DNA of 64,000 nucleotides from JAANXG01 sp034520625 (GCA_034520625.1 JAXHNI010000003.1:1-64000), one strand, 5' to 3'; counted from the first letter of the stretch, positions 27,133-36,527 are shown. The notes: generated by a model not told the origin, from the sequence alone. Translations and numbers: made by a program.

Positions 27133-27852
27133 TCATCGCCGTATCACCCCGAACTTGACGATGCACCATATCGCCTGGAAGCCGTCCCGCCAGGTGATCT
27201 TCTTGCCTTCGGTGTAGGTGCGTCCGAAATAGGAGATGCCTACTTCGTAGATGCGAATGCCCGGTAACCGGGCGATCTTGGCGGTTACTTCCGGCTCGAA
27301 GCCGAAACGGTCCTGCTCCAACTTCAGCTTTTGAACGACATCCCGTCGAAAAACCTTGAACCCGGTCTCCATGTCGGAAAGGTTCAGGTTCGTGAACATG
27401 TTCGACAAGGTGGTCAACAGCCGGTTTCCCTGGTAGTGCCAGAAGTACAGTACGCGATGCGGCCCGCTGCCCAGGAAACGGCTGCCGTAGACCACGTCCG
27501 CCTTGCCGTCCAGGATGGGCTCGACCAGCAGATCGTAGTCGTCCGGGTCGTATTCGAGATCGGCGTCCTGGATGATCACCAGATCGCCGGTCGCGGCGGC
27601 GAGCGCGGTCCGGATCGCTGCTCCCTTGCCTCGATTCCTGTCGTGCTCGATGAACCGGGCGATCAGCGTCGTCAGCTTATCCCGGATCAACGCCGCCGTG
27701 CCGTCCGTCGATGCATCGTCCACCACGATAATCTCCTTGTGGAGGCGGCACGGCGAAGCGTGAACAGCGTTCAACACGGTCTCGATCGTGTCGCGTTCGT
27801 TGTAGCAGGGGATGATGACGGTGAGGACCTGTTGCCGGTTGTTGTCGGTCAT
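27133..27852 (-). CDS. GT2 glycosyltransferase, dolichol/polyprenyl-phosphate mannosyltransferase-like
   Basis: This 239-residue family 2 glycosyltransferase lacks transmembrane segments. The nucleotide-binding opening is TVIIPCYNERDTI, followed by IIVVDDASTDGT, the metal-binding DAD in IIQDADLEYDPDDY, and the acceptor-side ADVVYGSRFLG. These match the DPM1-type enzymes that transfer a sugar from a nucleotide donor to a polyprenyl phosphate. The frame runs far upstream through repeat sequence, but the family begins at the ATG at 27852. No flippase or membrane partner gene is adjacent. Confidence 0.9.
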   Translation of the reverse strand: MTDNNRQQVLTVIIPCYNERDTIETVLNAVHASPCRLHKEIIVVDDASTDGTAALIRDKLTTLIARFIEHDRNRGKGAAIRTALAAATGDLVIIQDADLEYDPDDYDLLVEPILDGKADVVYGSRFLGSGPHRVLYFWHYQGNRLLTTLSNMFTNLNLSDMETGFKVFRRDVVQKLKLEQDRFGFEPEVTAKIARLPGIRIYEVGISYFGRTYTEGKKITWRDGFQAIWCIVKFGVIRR

Positions 27853-28074
27853 CTTTGGCTTTGCTGGTGGGGTTGCAGGTACGGCGCAGTGCGAATAATA
27901 CCATAAAGCCGGTGTCGGGCCCGTGGTGGAGTCACCACGGTGAGCCGCTGAGGCGTGCGAAACTTTCAATGCCTGGCTGTATCGCCGGGTGGGAACCAGA
28001 GTGCGCTTCGGGACCGGTCTTAAGGACGGAGGGTAGGTTTTGCGGTAAGCTGTCGGAGAGTGCGCGGTAGTGTA
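27853..28074. other. gap without recognised gene
   Basis: Between the GT2 start and the repeat leader at 28075 I see no coding region or terminator that I can support. The promoter of the GT2 gene should lie here. Confidence 0.4.
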
Positions 28075-28192
28075 CCCCGCCGAACGCTCTGTAAATTTGA
28101 TTGATGAATTGGGTGGGGACCGACAGTAGGAGGCGAGCCCCCTCGCCGATCGCAGTTTCGGGCAATGACTGATCGGCCAGGGGCTGGCCTCC
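28075..28192 (+). repeat. REP-like element (family A), copy 2 with conserved leader
   Basis: A 45-nt leader (28075-28119, containing AACGCTCTGT and ATTGATGAATTGG) precedes the two-hairpin REP unit (28126-28192). The leader recurs, inverted, at 59680-59723 next to another REP unit, with most bases identical. This indicates that leader plus hairpins form one repeat family. Confidence 0.8.
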
Positions 28193-28212
28193 TTCGGGGC
28201 GACGGTCCCTTT

Positions 28213-28236
28213 GTAGGAGGCGAGCCCTCTCGCCGA
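28213..28236 (+). repeat. REP-like element (family A), half unit
   Basis: GTAGGAGGCGAGCCCTCTCG continues into CCGAA and repeats only the first hairpin of the REP unit. It lies immediately upstream of the MFS gene start and may contribute to its 5' untranslated region. Confidence 0.7.
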
Positions 28237-28261
28237 ATTGTTCATTCGTCGCAGGAAAAGT

Positions 28262-29473
28262 ATGGCCAAGCGAAACCTAGCGCCCGTCGGCCTGGCCGTG
28301 GTGATTGCCGGCGCGCTGATGCTGAGCCTCAACATGGGCGTGCGTCAGACGTTCGGGCTGTTTCTCGAGCCGATGTCCACCGCTATCGGTGTCAGCTACG
28401 CCACCTTCGGCCTGGCAATCGCCGTCCAGAACCTGCTGTGGGGCGCGCTGACACCGCTTTGTGGTGCGCTCGCCGATCGCTTCGGAACCGGCCGGGTCCT
28501 GGTGGCGGGCGGCGTCGTCTACGTTGCGGGGCTGCTGGTCATGGCGCTGGTGCAGACGCCGCTGGGTCTGCACCTGGGCGCCGGCATCCTCACCGGGATC
28601 GCGGTTTCCGCGACCGGATTTCCTCTCGTGCTCTCGGCGGTGGCCCGGGTGGCACCGCCGGAAAAGCGCAGCACCTGGCTTGGCATCGCCACCGCCGGCG
28701 GCTCCATGGGGCAGTTCGTCCTGCTGCCGGCGACCCAGGCTTTGATCGGCGGCTTCGGCTGGTCGCTGGCATTGATCGCCCTGGCACTGGTGGTGGCGTT
28801 CATGGTGCCCCTTTCGGCGCCCCTGCGCGGGCGCCCGGAGACGCTCCAGGCGGGTGAGCTGACACTGGGCCAGGCTTTCACGGAAGCCCGGGCGCATCAC
28901 GGGTACCTGCTGTTGAATGCGGGATTCTTTGTTTGCGGTTTTCACGTCGCGTTCGTGGCCACCCATTTTCCCGCCTATGTCGAGTCCCAGGGATTGCCGG
29001 CGTGGATCGGTGCCGCGGCGCTGGGCGTGATCGGGTTCTTTAATATATTGGGGACGTTCCTGTTCGGCTGGCTCGGGGGCCGCTACCGGAAAAAGTGGGT
29101 GCTCACGTTGATGTACCTGGCGCGCGCCGTGGCCATCGGAGGGCTGCTGGTGTTGCCGGTCACGCCGTTGACAGTCTGGCTGTTCGCCATGGCGTTCGGG
29201 ACCCTGTGGCTCGGCACCGTGCCGCTCACCAGCGGCCTGGTGGGGCAAATATTCGGGCCGCGTTACCTCGCCACGCTGTTCGGCATCGTCATGTTCAGCC
29301 ACCAGATCGGCGCGTTCTTCGGCGCCTGGCTGGGCGGAGTCAGTTTTGACCTCACCGGCTCCTACAATGTCGTATGGATGGCGGCGTTGGTGTTGAGCCT
29401 GGCGTCGGCGGCGCTGCACGCGCCCATCGAGGATACGCCCCTGCGCCCGGAGCAGGCGCCCGCGGCGAGGTAG
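28262..29473 (+). CDS. MFS transporter
   Basis: This 403-residue inner-membrane carrier of the major facilitator superfamily has 12 predicted hydrophobic segments. The loop 2-3 motif appears as GALADRFGTGRVL, and the second half contains GWLGGRYRKKW. The N-terminal region NMGVRQTFGLFLEPM resembles the monocarboxylate/oxalate-formate branch. I use the ATG at 28262, since the upstream extension is basic and close to the repeat. The substrate is unknown. It precedes the cyanophycin operon by about 150 bases on the same strand, but no functional link is established. Confidence 0.88.
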   Translation: MAKRNLAPVGLAVVIAGALMLSLNMGVRQTFGLFLEPMSTAIGVSYATFGLAIAVQNLLWGALTPLCGALADRFGTGRVLVAGGVVYVAGLLVMALVQTPLGLHLGAGILTGIAVSATGFPLVLSAVARVAPPEKRSTWLGIATAGGSMGQFVLLPATQALIGGFGWSLALIALALVVAFMVPLSAPLRGRPETLQAGELTLGQAFTEARAHHGYLLLNAGFFVCGFHVAFVATHFPAYVESQGLPAWIGAAALGVIGFFNILGTFLFGWLGGRYRKKWVLTLMYLARAVAIGGLLVLPVTPLTVWLFAMAFGTLWLGTVPLTSGLVGQIFGPRYLATLFGIVMFSHQIGAFFGAWLGGVSFDLTGSYNVVWMAALVLSLASAALHAPIEDTPLRPEQAPAAR

Positions 29474-29621
29474 CCCGCGGGTCTTCGCACCGGTTTCCGG
29501 ATTGCACACCGCGCGGGCCGATGCGGGGGCGGCTGTGGATACATACGAAGCAGGGCCTTATACTTGGGGTAGTTCATCATTTCCCATCTCAACCGCCGCA
29601 GGTACGACGAGCTCCCTTCAA

Positions 29622-30476
29622 ATGGCAGAAAAGAAAACCGAACCCGTTCCGCGCGGCCATCTCGTGGCTATCGGCGGCGCCGAGGACAAGACCTCCGATC
29701 TGGAGATTCTGTCCCGCGTCTTTTCCCTGGCCCCGAAAGACAATCTCGAAGTGGCGGTGATTGCTACCGCCAGCGCGATTCCCGGTGAGCTGCTCCCGGC
29801 CTATCGCTCGGCTTTCAAGCGGCTCGGTGCGGCGAAGATCCACGCCCTGGATATCCGCGACCGGGATGATGCCGCCGACGAGGGAACGGTGGACCGGATC
29901 CGCCGCTGCGGCCTGGTGTTCTTCACAGGCGGCGACCAGCTTCGGCTGACCAACGTGCTCGGAGGGTCCCCGGTGCTGAGGGCCATCCGGGAGCGCCACG
30001 CCGCCGGCGCCGTGGTGGCCGGCACCAGCGCGGGTGCCGTGGCGTTGTCGGCCACTATGATCTACAACGGGGCCGCCGCCGATGCCCTGCGCAAGGGTGC
30101 GGTGAAAATGGCGTCCGGCTTCGGCTTTGTTGAAGGGGTGATCATCGACAGCCATTTCCTGGAGCGCGGTCGGTTCACCCGCCTGATGGAGGCCGGGACG
30201 ACGAACCCCGAGCAGCTCGGTATCGGCCTCGGCGAGGACGCTGCGGTTATTGTTCATCCGCACCGGATCCTGGAGGCCATCGGGCCGGGCCACGTGGTCA
30301 TCGTCGACAGCTGGAACCTGGCCAGCTCCAACGTCGCCGACGTCGAAACCGGAGAACCGGTGGCCGTGGAGAACGTTATCATGCACGCCCTGATCGGCGG
30401 CTATGGTTACGACATCGATCGCCGCGGCTACCTGGACGCCGAAACACTCAAGGCAACCCTCAGGAATCCCAATTGA
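29622..30476 (+). CDS. cphB: cyanophycinase
   Basis: This 284-residue serine exopeptidase of the S51-like family cleaves the storage polymer cyanophycin (multi-L-arginyl-poly-L-aspartate) to beta-Asp-Arg dipeptides. The nucleophile is S136 in VAGTSAGAV. Family-typical text also includes GHLVAIGGAEDK, FFTGGDQLRL, FGFVEGVIIDSHF and the RFTRLM region. It has no signal peptide, so it acts on intracellular granules. It is the first gene of a three-gene cyanophycin operon. Its TGA overlaps the TTG start of cphA. Confidence 0.93.
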   Translation: MAEKKTEPVPRGHLVAIGGAEDKTSDLEILSRVFSLAPKDNLEVAVIATASAIPGELLPAYRSAFKRLGAAKIHALDIRDRDDAADEGTVDRIRRCGLVFFTGGDQLRLTNVLGGSPVLRAIRERHAAGAVVAGTSAGAVALSATMIYNGAAADALRKGAVKMASGFGFVEGVIIDSHFLERGRFTRLMEAGTTNPEQLGIGLGEDAAVIVHPHRILEAIGPGHVVIVDSWNLASSNVADVETGEPVAVENVIMHALIGGYGYDIDRRGYLDAETLKATLRNPN

Positions 30477-33094
30477 AAATACTTGAGCACCGCGCCCTTC
30501 GCGGGCCGAACTACTACAGCAGGTACGTCGCCATTTACATGCGGCTGGACATCGGCGAGCTGGAGGACCGGCCGAGCGACACCGTGCCCGGCATCGTGGA
30601 ACGCCTGGTCGAGCTCGTCCCGACCCTGCAGGAGCATCGCTGCTCCGTCGGCCGCCCCGGGGGCTTCCTGGAGCGGGTCGAGCGCGGCACCTGGGCCGGC
30701 CACGTCGTGGAACACCTGTCCATCGAACTTCAGAATCTCATCGGATTCTCGGTGGGCTACGGCAAGACCGTCGACTCCTACGAGACCGGGATATACAACG
30801 TCGTCTATCGCTATCGTGACGAGGCCTGCGGCCTGGCCGCCGGCGTCGAGGCAGTGGATATCGTGGAGCGGCTGTTCAACGGCCGGGACGCCGATATGCC
30901 GGCGGTCATCGACCGCCTCAAAGCCATTCGCGACGCCCATATGCTGGGGCCGTCCACCGGGTCGATTGTAGAGGCTGCCAAGTGCAGGGATATCCCGTAC
31001 CAGCGATTGAGCGAAGAAAACAGCTACGTCCAGCTCGGCCACGGCCACCTCCAGGAACGCATCCAGGCCACGGTGACCTGGCGGTCCAGCCTGATCGGCT
31101 ACGGTATTGCCGACGACAAGAACTGGACCAAGCAGATCCTCGGAGACGCGGGCATACCGGTGCCCCGGGGGCAGGTTTGCTACTCCTTTGAGGAGGCACT
31201 GGATGCGGCGAACTATATCGGCTACCCGGTGGTGACAAAGCCGCTGGTGGGCAATCACGGGCGCGGGGTAACCACCGACATTACCGACGACCATGCGCTC
31301 CGGGAAGGCTACGACGCCGCCTATCACCGCCACGATACCATCGTCGTGGAAAAGTACGTCAAGGGAGAGGATCATCGCCTGCTGGTTATCGACGGCAAGC
31401 TGGTGGCGGCCGCCAGGCGCCGGCCGGCCCACGTGATCGGCGACGGTAAATCGACGCTGCTGCAGTTGATCGAGCGGGAGAACGAGGACCCGCGGCGCGG
31501 CGTGGGGCACGAGAATCTGTTGACCCAGATCGCCATCGACGAGCAGACCCAGCGCTTGATCGCCCAGCACGGGCTGACCCTGCAGAGCGTGGTTCCCGAC
31601 GACGAGACCGTCTACCTCAAGTCCACCGCCAATCTCAGCACCGGCGGCACCGCTACGGACATCACGGACGATGTGCATCCGGAGGTGCACTACGCGGCGG
31701 AACGCATTGCACGCCTGATCGGACTGGATATCATCGGCATCGACCTGCTCGCCGAGACCCTGACCAGGCCGCTGGAAGAGCAGTCCGCGGCCGTGGTGGA
31801 AGTCAATGCCGGCCCGGGCTTCCGGATGCACCTTTCGCCGACCCACGGCGAAGGCCGGGATGTCGGTGGCCACGTCGTCGACATGCTGTTTCCCGAAGGC
31901 AGCAACGGGCGGATACCCATCACCGCCATAACCGGCACCAACGGCAAGACCACCACCGTTCGCCTGATCTCGCACATGCTGCGTCATGCCGGGCGCAAAG
32001 TAGGGATGGCCTGCACCGGGGCCATCGAGGTCGACAACCACGTCATCATGCGCGGCGACTACAGCGGCCCGCAGGCGGCCAGCATCGTTCTGCGTGAGCC
32101 CACCGTGGAGCACGCGGTGCTCGAGGTGGCGCGCGGCGGCATCATGCGCCGGGGGCTCGGGTTCGATGAATGCGATGTCGGCGTCATGCTGAACGTCGCC
32201 AGCGACCACCTCGGCGAGCGGGATATCCATACCCTGGACGAACTGGCGCGCTGCAAGTCGGTGGTGATCGACGCCGTCCGCGAGGGTGGCACGGCGGTGC
32301 TGAACGCAGACGACCCGCGCTGTCTGGAAGCCCAGGAGTGGGCCCGTGGAGACGTGGTCTTCTTCACCATGGACCCCGATTCCCGCGTGGTCAGGCAGCA
32401 TGTGCGGGACCAGGGGGTTGCCTTCACCGTTCATAATGAGGCCATCGTCATGCGCCACGGCCACGTCGAGGCGGAGGTCATACCGGTGGGTGACGTGCCC
32501 ATTACCTTCGACGGGCATGCATCGTTCAATGTCGCCAATTCCCTGGCTGCCGCCGCAGCGGCCTATGGTCTCGGACTCAGCATCGCCGATATTCAGATGG
32601 GCCTGCAGACCTTCCATCCCACCACCGGCCAGAATCCCGGCCGGACCAATCTCATCGAAGCGGACGGGGTCAGGGTCCTGATCGACTATGGCCACAACGT
32701 GCCGGCCCTGGAGGCGCTCGCGGGACTGGTGGGCAGTTTCACCGCGAACCGGCGGATCAGCGTCGCCAGCGCCCCCGGCAACCGCCGGGACGAGGATCTG
32801 GCCGCTCTCGGAGCCCAGCTTGCTGCCATGCACGATGTGCTGTTCATCTGCGAGCCCGATCCCCGCGGCCGGCCGGTGGGCCAGGCAGCGGACCTGCTGC
32901 GCCGGGGCGCGGAGTCGTCACCCGGTGACTGCAGGGTCGAGGTGGTGCTGGAGGAGCACGATGCCGTGGGCAGTGCCCTGGATGAGGCGAGCGAGGGAGA
33001 CCTGCTCGTGCTTCTGATTGACGACATAGACAGCGCGATCGAGCGTCTGAAAGGCCGGCGCTTCCGGTCCGACGCCGTCGTGGGCGGGAATTGA
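30473..33094 (+). CDS. cphA: cyanophycin synthetase
   Basis: This 873-residue enzyme polymerises Asp and Arg into cyanophycin at the cost of two ATP per residue pair. The N-terminal domain (about 1-160) is followed by an ATP-grasp domain (about 210-475) that adds Asp, with VTKPLVGNHGRGV and VEVNAGPGFRMHL. A Mur-ligase-like domain that adds Arg follows, with P-loop TGTNGKTTTVRL from about residue 487 and later DYGHN. Length matches CphA1. Translation appears to start at a TTG overlapping the cphB stop (TTGA), since the family N-terminus KILEHRALRGPN begins right there. The next gene repeats the same overlap. Confidence 0.94.
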   Translation: MKILEHRALRGPNYYSRYVAIYMRLDIGELEDRPSDTVPGIVERLVELVPTLQEHRCSVGRPGGFLERVERGTWAGHVVEHLSIELQNLIGFSVGYGKTVDSYETGIYNVVYRYRDEACGLAAGVEAVDIVERLFNGRDADMPAVIDRLKAIRDAHMLGPSTGSIVEAAKCRDIPYQRLSEENSYVQLGHGHLQERIQATVTWRSSLIGYGIADDKNWTKQILGDAGIPVPRGQVCYSFEEALDAANYIGYPVVTKPLVGNHGRGVTTDITDDHALREGYDAAYHRHDTIVVEKYVKGEDHRLLVIDGKLVAAARRRPAHVIGDGKSTLLQLIERENEDPRRGVGHENLLTQIAIDEQTQRLIAQHGLTLQSVVPDDETVYLKSTANLSTGGTATDITDDVHPEVHYAAERIARLIGLDIIGIDLLAETLTRPLEEQSAAVVEVNAGPGFRMHLSPTHGEGRDVGGHVVDMLFPEGSNGRIPITAITGTNGKTTTVRLISHMLRHAGRKVGMACTGAIEVDNHVIMRGDYSGPQAASIVLREPTVEHAVLEVARGGIMRRGLGFDECDVGVMLNVASDHLGERDIHTLDELARCKSVVIDAVREGGTAVLNADDPRCLEAQEWARGDVVFFTMDPDSRVVRQHVRDQGVAFTVHNEAIVMRHGHVEAEVIPVGDVPITFDGHASFNVANSLAAAAAAYGLGLSIADIQMGLQTFHPTTGQNPGRTNLIEADGVRVLIDYGHNVPALEALAGLVGSFTANRRISVASAPGNRRDEDLAALGAQLAAMHDVLFICEPDPRGRPVGQAADLLRRGAESSPGDCRVEVVLEEHDAVGSALDEASEGDLLVLLIDDIDSAIERLKGRRFRSDAVVGGN

Positions 33095-34227
33095 TCACAC
33101 TGCTGCGCGTAGACGGCGTGTATGCGCCGGAGCCCGTCAATGTAACGGACATTCTCATTGCGGGCGGGCTGATTGCCGCCATGGGTCACGACCTCGCGGT
33201 GCCCCGGGGCTGGCCCGTTAAAGTCATTGATGCACGGGACCTCACCGCGGTACCGGCGTTCATCGACCAGCACGTGCACGTCACCGGCGGCGGCGGAGAG
33301 GGCGGCTGGCATACCCGCTGCCCGGAGATCACGGCATCCGAGATCGCCGCCGCCGGGATAGGCACGGTGGTGGGGGTGCTCGGCACGGACAGCATCAGCC
33401 GGTCGCCGGCGGACCTGCTGGCCAAGGTCCGCGCCCTTCGCGCCGAAGGCATCGCGGCTTACATGTATACCGGCGCTTACCGGATTCCGCCGCCGACCCT
33501 GACCGGGGACATCCAGCGGGACCTTGCCTGGATTCCGGAAGTCATCGGCGTCGGGGAGCTGGCGATCTCCGATCACCGTTCCAGTCAGCCGCGGCAGGAC
33601 GAGATCGCGCGTATCGTCGGCGATGCACGCGTCGGCGCCATGCTTGCCGGCAAGCGGGGCATCTGCCATTTTCATCTCGGCGACGGTGAGCGTGGCCTGG
33701 AACCGTTGCGGCGGCTGCTCACCGATACCGAGATACCGGCAGAGCAGATCATCCCCACCCACGTGAACCGCCGCCACGAGCTTCTGAAAGAAGCGTCCGC
33801 GTACGTGGAGCAGTTCGATGCCAATGTCGATGTCACCGCCTTCGATGGCCCGGACGACGACGAGTATTCGGCCTTCAACGCGGTTCGGTCTCTGCTGCGC
33901 TACGGCGTCCCGACCCAGCGCATCACCATCAGCTCGGATTGCAACGGCAGTTCGCCGGAATTCGACGCCGCTGGTGCAGTGGTCGGCACCCGCGTGGCGC
34001 GGAACACCGCTCTGCTGCGGGACTGGCGGCGTCTCGTGCAGGAGGAAATCCTCGCCCCGGACCAGGCCCTGGGCCTGGTATCCGCCAACGTCGCCCGTGT
34101 GTTGGGCCTGCACCACCGGAAGGGCTCGTTGGCCGTGGGCTTCGATGCGGATATCACGCTGCTGGACAGGGATCTGCAGCCCCGCCAGACTATCGTCGGC
34201 GGCCGCGTTGTCCATCCGCCCGCCTGA
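33091..34227 (+). CDS. iadA: isoaspartyl dipeptidase-like amidohydrolase
   Basis: This 378-residue metal-dependent amidohydrolase resembles beta-aspartyl dipeptidase IadA, which splits beta-Asp-X dipeptides such as the beta-Asp-Arg released by cyanophycinase. The first metal motif is H61-V-H63 in FIDQHVHVTGGGGEGG. Further family text is AISDHRSSQP, FHLGDGERGL, IIPTHVNRRHELL and TISSDCNGS, the last with the catalytic Asp. The start is a TTG overlapping the cphA stop. In the stretch GVGELAISDHR there is a Glu (E156) and no Lys, although E. coli IadA uses a carboxylated lysine as metal bridge in this region. The operon position strongly supports a role in cyanophycin turnover. Confidence 0.9.
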   Translation: MITLLRVDGVYAPEPVNVTDILIAGGLIAAMGHDLAVPRGWPVKVIDARDLTAVPAFIDQHVHVTGGGGEGGWHTRCPEITASEIAAAGIGTVVGVLGTDSISRSPADLLAKVRALRAEGIAAYMYTGAYRIPPPTLTGDIQRDLAWIPEVIGVGELAISDHRSSQPRQDEIARIVGDARVGAMLAGKRGICHFHLGDGERGLEPLRRLLTDTEIPAEQIIPTHVNRRHELLKEASAYVEQFDANVDVTAFDGPDDDEYSAFNAVRSLLRYGVPTQRITISSDCNGSSPEFDAAGAVVGTRVARNTALLRDWRRLVQEEILAPDQALGLVSANVARVLGLHHRKGSLAVGFDADITLLDRDLQPRQTIVGGRVVHPPA

Positions 34228-34236
34228 CGCGGATTC

Positions 34237-34749
34237 TCAGGGTCCTGGCAACGGCCGCGGGACGAACGGCGCCCCGGGGGCCGTTGCCGCGCCCGTGGCG
34301 GTTGTGGCCCCGGGTGCACCGGCGGCGCCCGGCGCCCCGGAGCCGGACGATCCCGGGATTGCGCCCGGCGCCGTGGCGGCGCCACCGGTAACCGGGGCGG
34401 GAGTGTTGTCTAGACGACGCTGTTCCTCGTCGGCGACAGCCGCGTCGACGTTCCCGGGTGAACGGACGCTGATCAACCCTCGCCGGGGCGAACGTGGCAG
34501 GGCTTCGCGATCCCCGTCTGTTGATGGGTGTTCGTTACCGGACACAGCTGCCGGGGCCGGCACAACATTCTCATCGGCTTCGATGACCCGGGTTTCATAG
34601 TCGCCATCCGTCGGCGGTCTGTCCTCGGCGTGGATGACGCCGTTCGCATCGGTCCATACGTAATACTTGATCTGCTCGCCTGAAGCTGGCGTTGCCGCGA
34701 CCACGCCGATCATCAACCCCGTGATTGCCAGACGGCTGTACGACCGCAT
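34237..34749 (-). CDS. exported DUF4124-domain protein
   Basis: This 170-residue protein has a Sec signal peptide (about 1-24, ending ASG-EQ) and a short DUF4124 segment, YYVWTDANGVIHAEDRPP, at about residues 29-46. The rest is a low-complexity tail rich in Gly, Ala, Pro and Thr. A GAGGG precedes the ATG at 34749. DUF4124 proteins are periplasmic and of unknown function. It is convergent with the cyanophycin operon. Confidence 0.82.
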   Translation of the reverse strand: MRSYSRLAITGLMIGVVAATPASGEQIKYYVWTDANGVIHAEDRPPTDGDYETRVIEADENVVPAPAAVSGNEHPSTDGDREALPRSPRRGLISVRSPGNVDAAVADEEQRRLDNTPAPVTGGAATAPGAIPGSSGSGAPGAAGAPGATTATGAATAPGAPFVPRPLPGP

Positions 34750-34856
34750 ACTCGTACCCTCGCGTTCAATTCGTTTATTGTAGAGCCGGCGCCGTGCAGC
34801 GTCCATGAACCACGCGTGCGGGTAGTGGCCCGGATTGAGAATCCTCGCCAGGGCAT

Positions 34857-34967
34857 GGGTCAGTGCCGGGGGGATTCCCCAGGGCCGCTGTAAATACATC
34901 CTTGTACGCTCTGGCTCAAACATCCCTGTTTTCGACAGCCCTGGGGAACCCCTCCCGGCACTGACCC
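34857..34967. repeat. hairpin element with 54-nt conserved core (family B), copy 1
   Basis: Left arm 34857-34884 and right arm 34939-34967 are near-perfect inverted repeats (GGGTCAGTGCCGGG at the base, TTCCCCAGGG near the loop). They enclose the 54-nt core 34885-34938, which contains CTCTGGCTCAAACATCCCTG. The core is 52/54 identical to that of the copy at 38168-38277, whereas the middle of the stem differs. The element lies between the DUF4124 gene and the ferric-reductase-like gene. Confidence 0.85.
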
Positions 34968-35082
34968 GAACTCTTTTGGATTCGGGCCACGACCTGATGT
35001 CGCTGGTGGAAAACCTGGGCTATCCTGCCTCCCGGGGGTCCACCATCCCGGCGACTGTCCGGCCTGATTCTATGCGCCGCCG

Positions 35083-36411
35083 TCAGTCGTAGTTGAACTT
35101 TTCCGCCAGCACCCTGGATTTGGGAATCCCGAGGCGGCTCAGTATGTCCTCGACGCTCTCGATCATGGCGCCAGGCCCGCAAACAACATACAACCGGCCC
35201 GGGTCCGGGCCCAGGTTCTCCCTGAGCAGGGTTTCGTCGATGACACCCGTCGCCCCGGACCATCCGGAAGGCGATTCCGAAAGGACGTGCAGAATTTCCA
35301 GGTCCAGCTCGGCTACCATATCGGCGAGCTCGTTCCGGTACATGATCTGCTCTTCGGACCGATTGCCGTAGATCAGCCGGAGGGGCCGGGTATCGCCGTC
35401 TGCGCGAAGCTGCCTGAGCATGCTCATGATGGGGGCCAGGCCCACGCCGCCGGCGAGGAACGTGACGCCGGCATCGTCGCCTTCGGGGAGGTACATGTGC
35501 CCATGGGGACCGTCGACATAGGCCGGCGTCCCCGGGGGTATCGACCCGATGCCGGCGGTGAAATCGCCGACTTCCTTGATGGTAAAACCGATGCGGGGCC
35601 GGTCCGCGGGGCAGGAACTGATGGAAAACGGGTGCTCGACAATGGAAAAGGGCGAGCGCCCCAGGGTCAGCCACACGAACTGACCCGGCTTGAAAGTCAT
35701 GGCGGCTCCGGCCGTGGGCTCGATCACCAGCTCCCAGCTCTTCGCCGCGATCCGCTCGACGGATTTTACCTGGTACGGATGCCGCAGTCGTTCCAGCGGA
35801 CCGGTCAGGTATACATGCACCAGAGTGGAGAACGCCACGATGACCATGATCGCCCAGAACGCGGTGAGCGCCGGATCGGCGGCATACCGGCCCGATCCCA
35901 AGACATGATGCAGGGAAAGCAGGGCGATCAGGGCTGCCCCGATGCCGTGCATCAGGCGCCAGGTCTCGTAGCGATAAGGGAGGTCCCGCCGGAATATGCT
36001 GGTTGCCACCAGCACCGGCAGCAGCAGCCAGGCGAGGCCGCCGGTTACGAATGCGGCGCCTTCGAGATCCAGGGTGAGCCGTCCGGTGGTGTCCCAGGGG
36101 CGGGGGTTGGACATCGGCAGCGAATAGAGGAACGGGTGCACCAGTATGAAAACGGCGAGAACACGCGCAATCAATTGATGGAACCGCATGGTGACGTCGA
36201 TGCCGACCCGGCCGGTTGCCCATCGGAACCTGCCCGAGAGCACGAACTCCATCAACAGCATCGAGAATCCGACCATTGCTATGGCGGACGCGAGCTCGTC
36301 CAGGAACGGCCGCTGGGGCAGCCCCTGCCATGCGGCGAGTCCCAGTGGAAGCAAGGCGATCACGATGTAGCCTGCAATAAGCGTGACGGGATGAATACCG
36401 TTTCGAAACAT
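35083..36411 (-). CDS. ferric-reductase-like transmembrane flavin oxidoreductase
   Basis: This 442-residue integral-membrane oxidoreductase has an N-terminal ferric-reductase-like domain (about 1-205) with six hydrophobic segments. Candidate heme-ligand His residues are in MRFHQLIARVLAVFILVHPF and RLMHGIGAALIALLSLHH. The C-terminal half (about 212-442) is a ferredoxin-reductase-type FAD and NAD(P) module with HPFSISSCP for flavin, FLAGGVGLAPIMSM for nucleotide and the terminal VCGPGAMIESV. It should carry electrons from cytosolic NAD(P)H across the membrane. The acceptor could be iron or oxygen and is unknown. It ends in KFNYD, a common terminus in this group. Confidence 0.88.
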   Translation of the reverse strand: MFRNGIHPVTLIAGYIVIALLPLGLAAWQGLPQRPFLDELASAIAMVGFSMLLMEFVLSGRFRWATGRVGIDVTMRFHQLIARVLAVFILVHPFLYSLPMSNPRPWDTTGRLTLDLEGAAFVTGGLAWLLLPVLVATSIFRRDLPYRYETWRLMHGIGAALIALLSLHHVLGSGRYAADPALTAFWAIMVIVAFSTLVHVYLTGPLERLRHPYQVKSVERIAAKSWELVIEPTAGAAMTFKPGQFVWLTLGRSPFSIVEHPFSISSCPADRPRIGFTIKEVGDFTAGIGSIPPGTPAYVDGPHGHMYLPEGDDAGVTFLAGGVGLAPIMSMLRQLRADGDTRPLRLIYGNRSEEQIMYRNELADMVAELDLEILHVLSESPSGWSGATGVIDETLLRENLGPDPGRLYVVCGPGAMIESVEDILSRLGIPKSRVLAEKFNYD

Positions 36412-36527
36412 GCCTTGTCCTCGTTACTCTGTGAAACTGGTGTTGCCGGTGATGCGAGCCGGCTTCCGGCGATTGTCGCCCGCAAAGCCGCCGGACCGAC
36501 CGCTACGCACCCGCGGGTTCATTGTGC

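Noticed and set aside
27853..28335. N-terminal extension of the GT2 glycosyltransferase frame
   Set aside because: It runs through the REP-like repeats, and the family start is at the ATG at 27852.
30428..32833. Open frame of about 800 codons opposite cphA
   Set aside because: It is the mirror of a strongly conserved gene, caused by codon bias, with no motifs of its own.
34835..35092. Short plus-strand frame covering a 54-nt-core repeat
   Set aside because: It lies across the inverted repeat, and its sequence is explained by the element. Other frames through both repeat copies are also artefacts.
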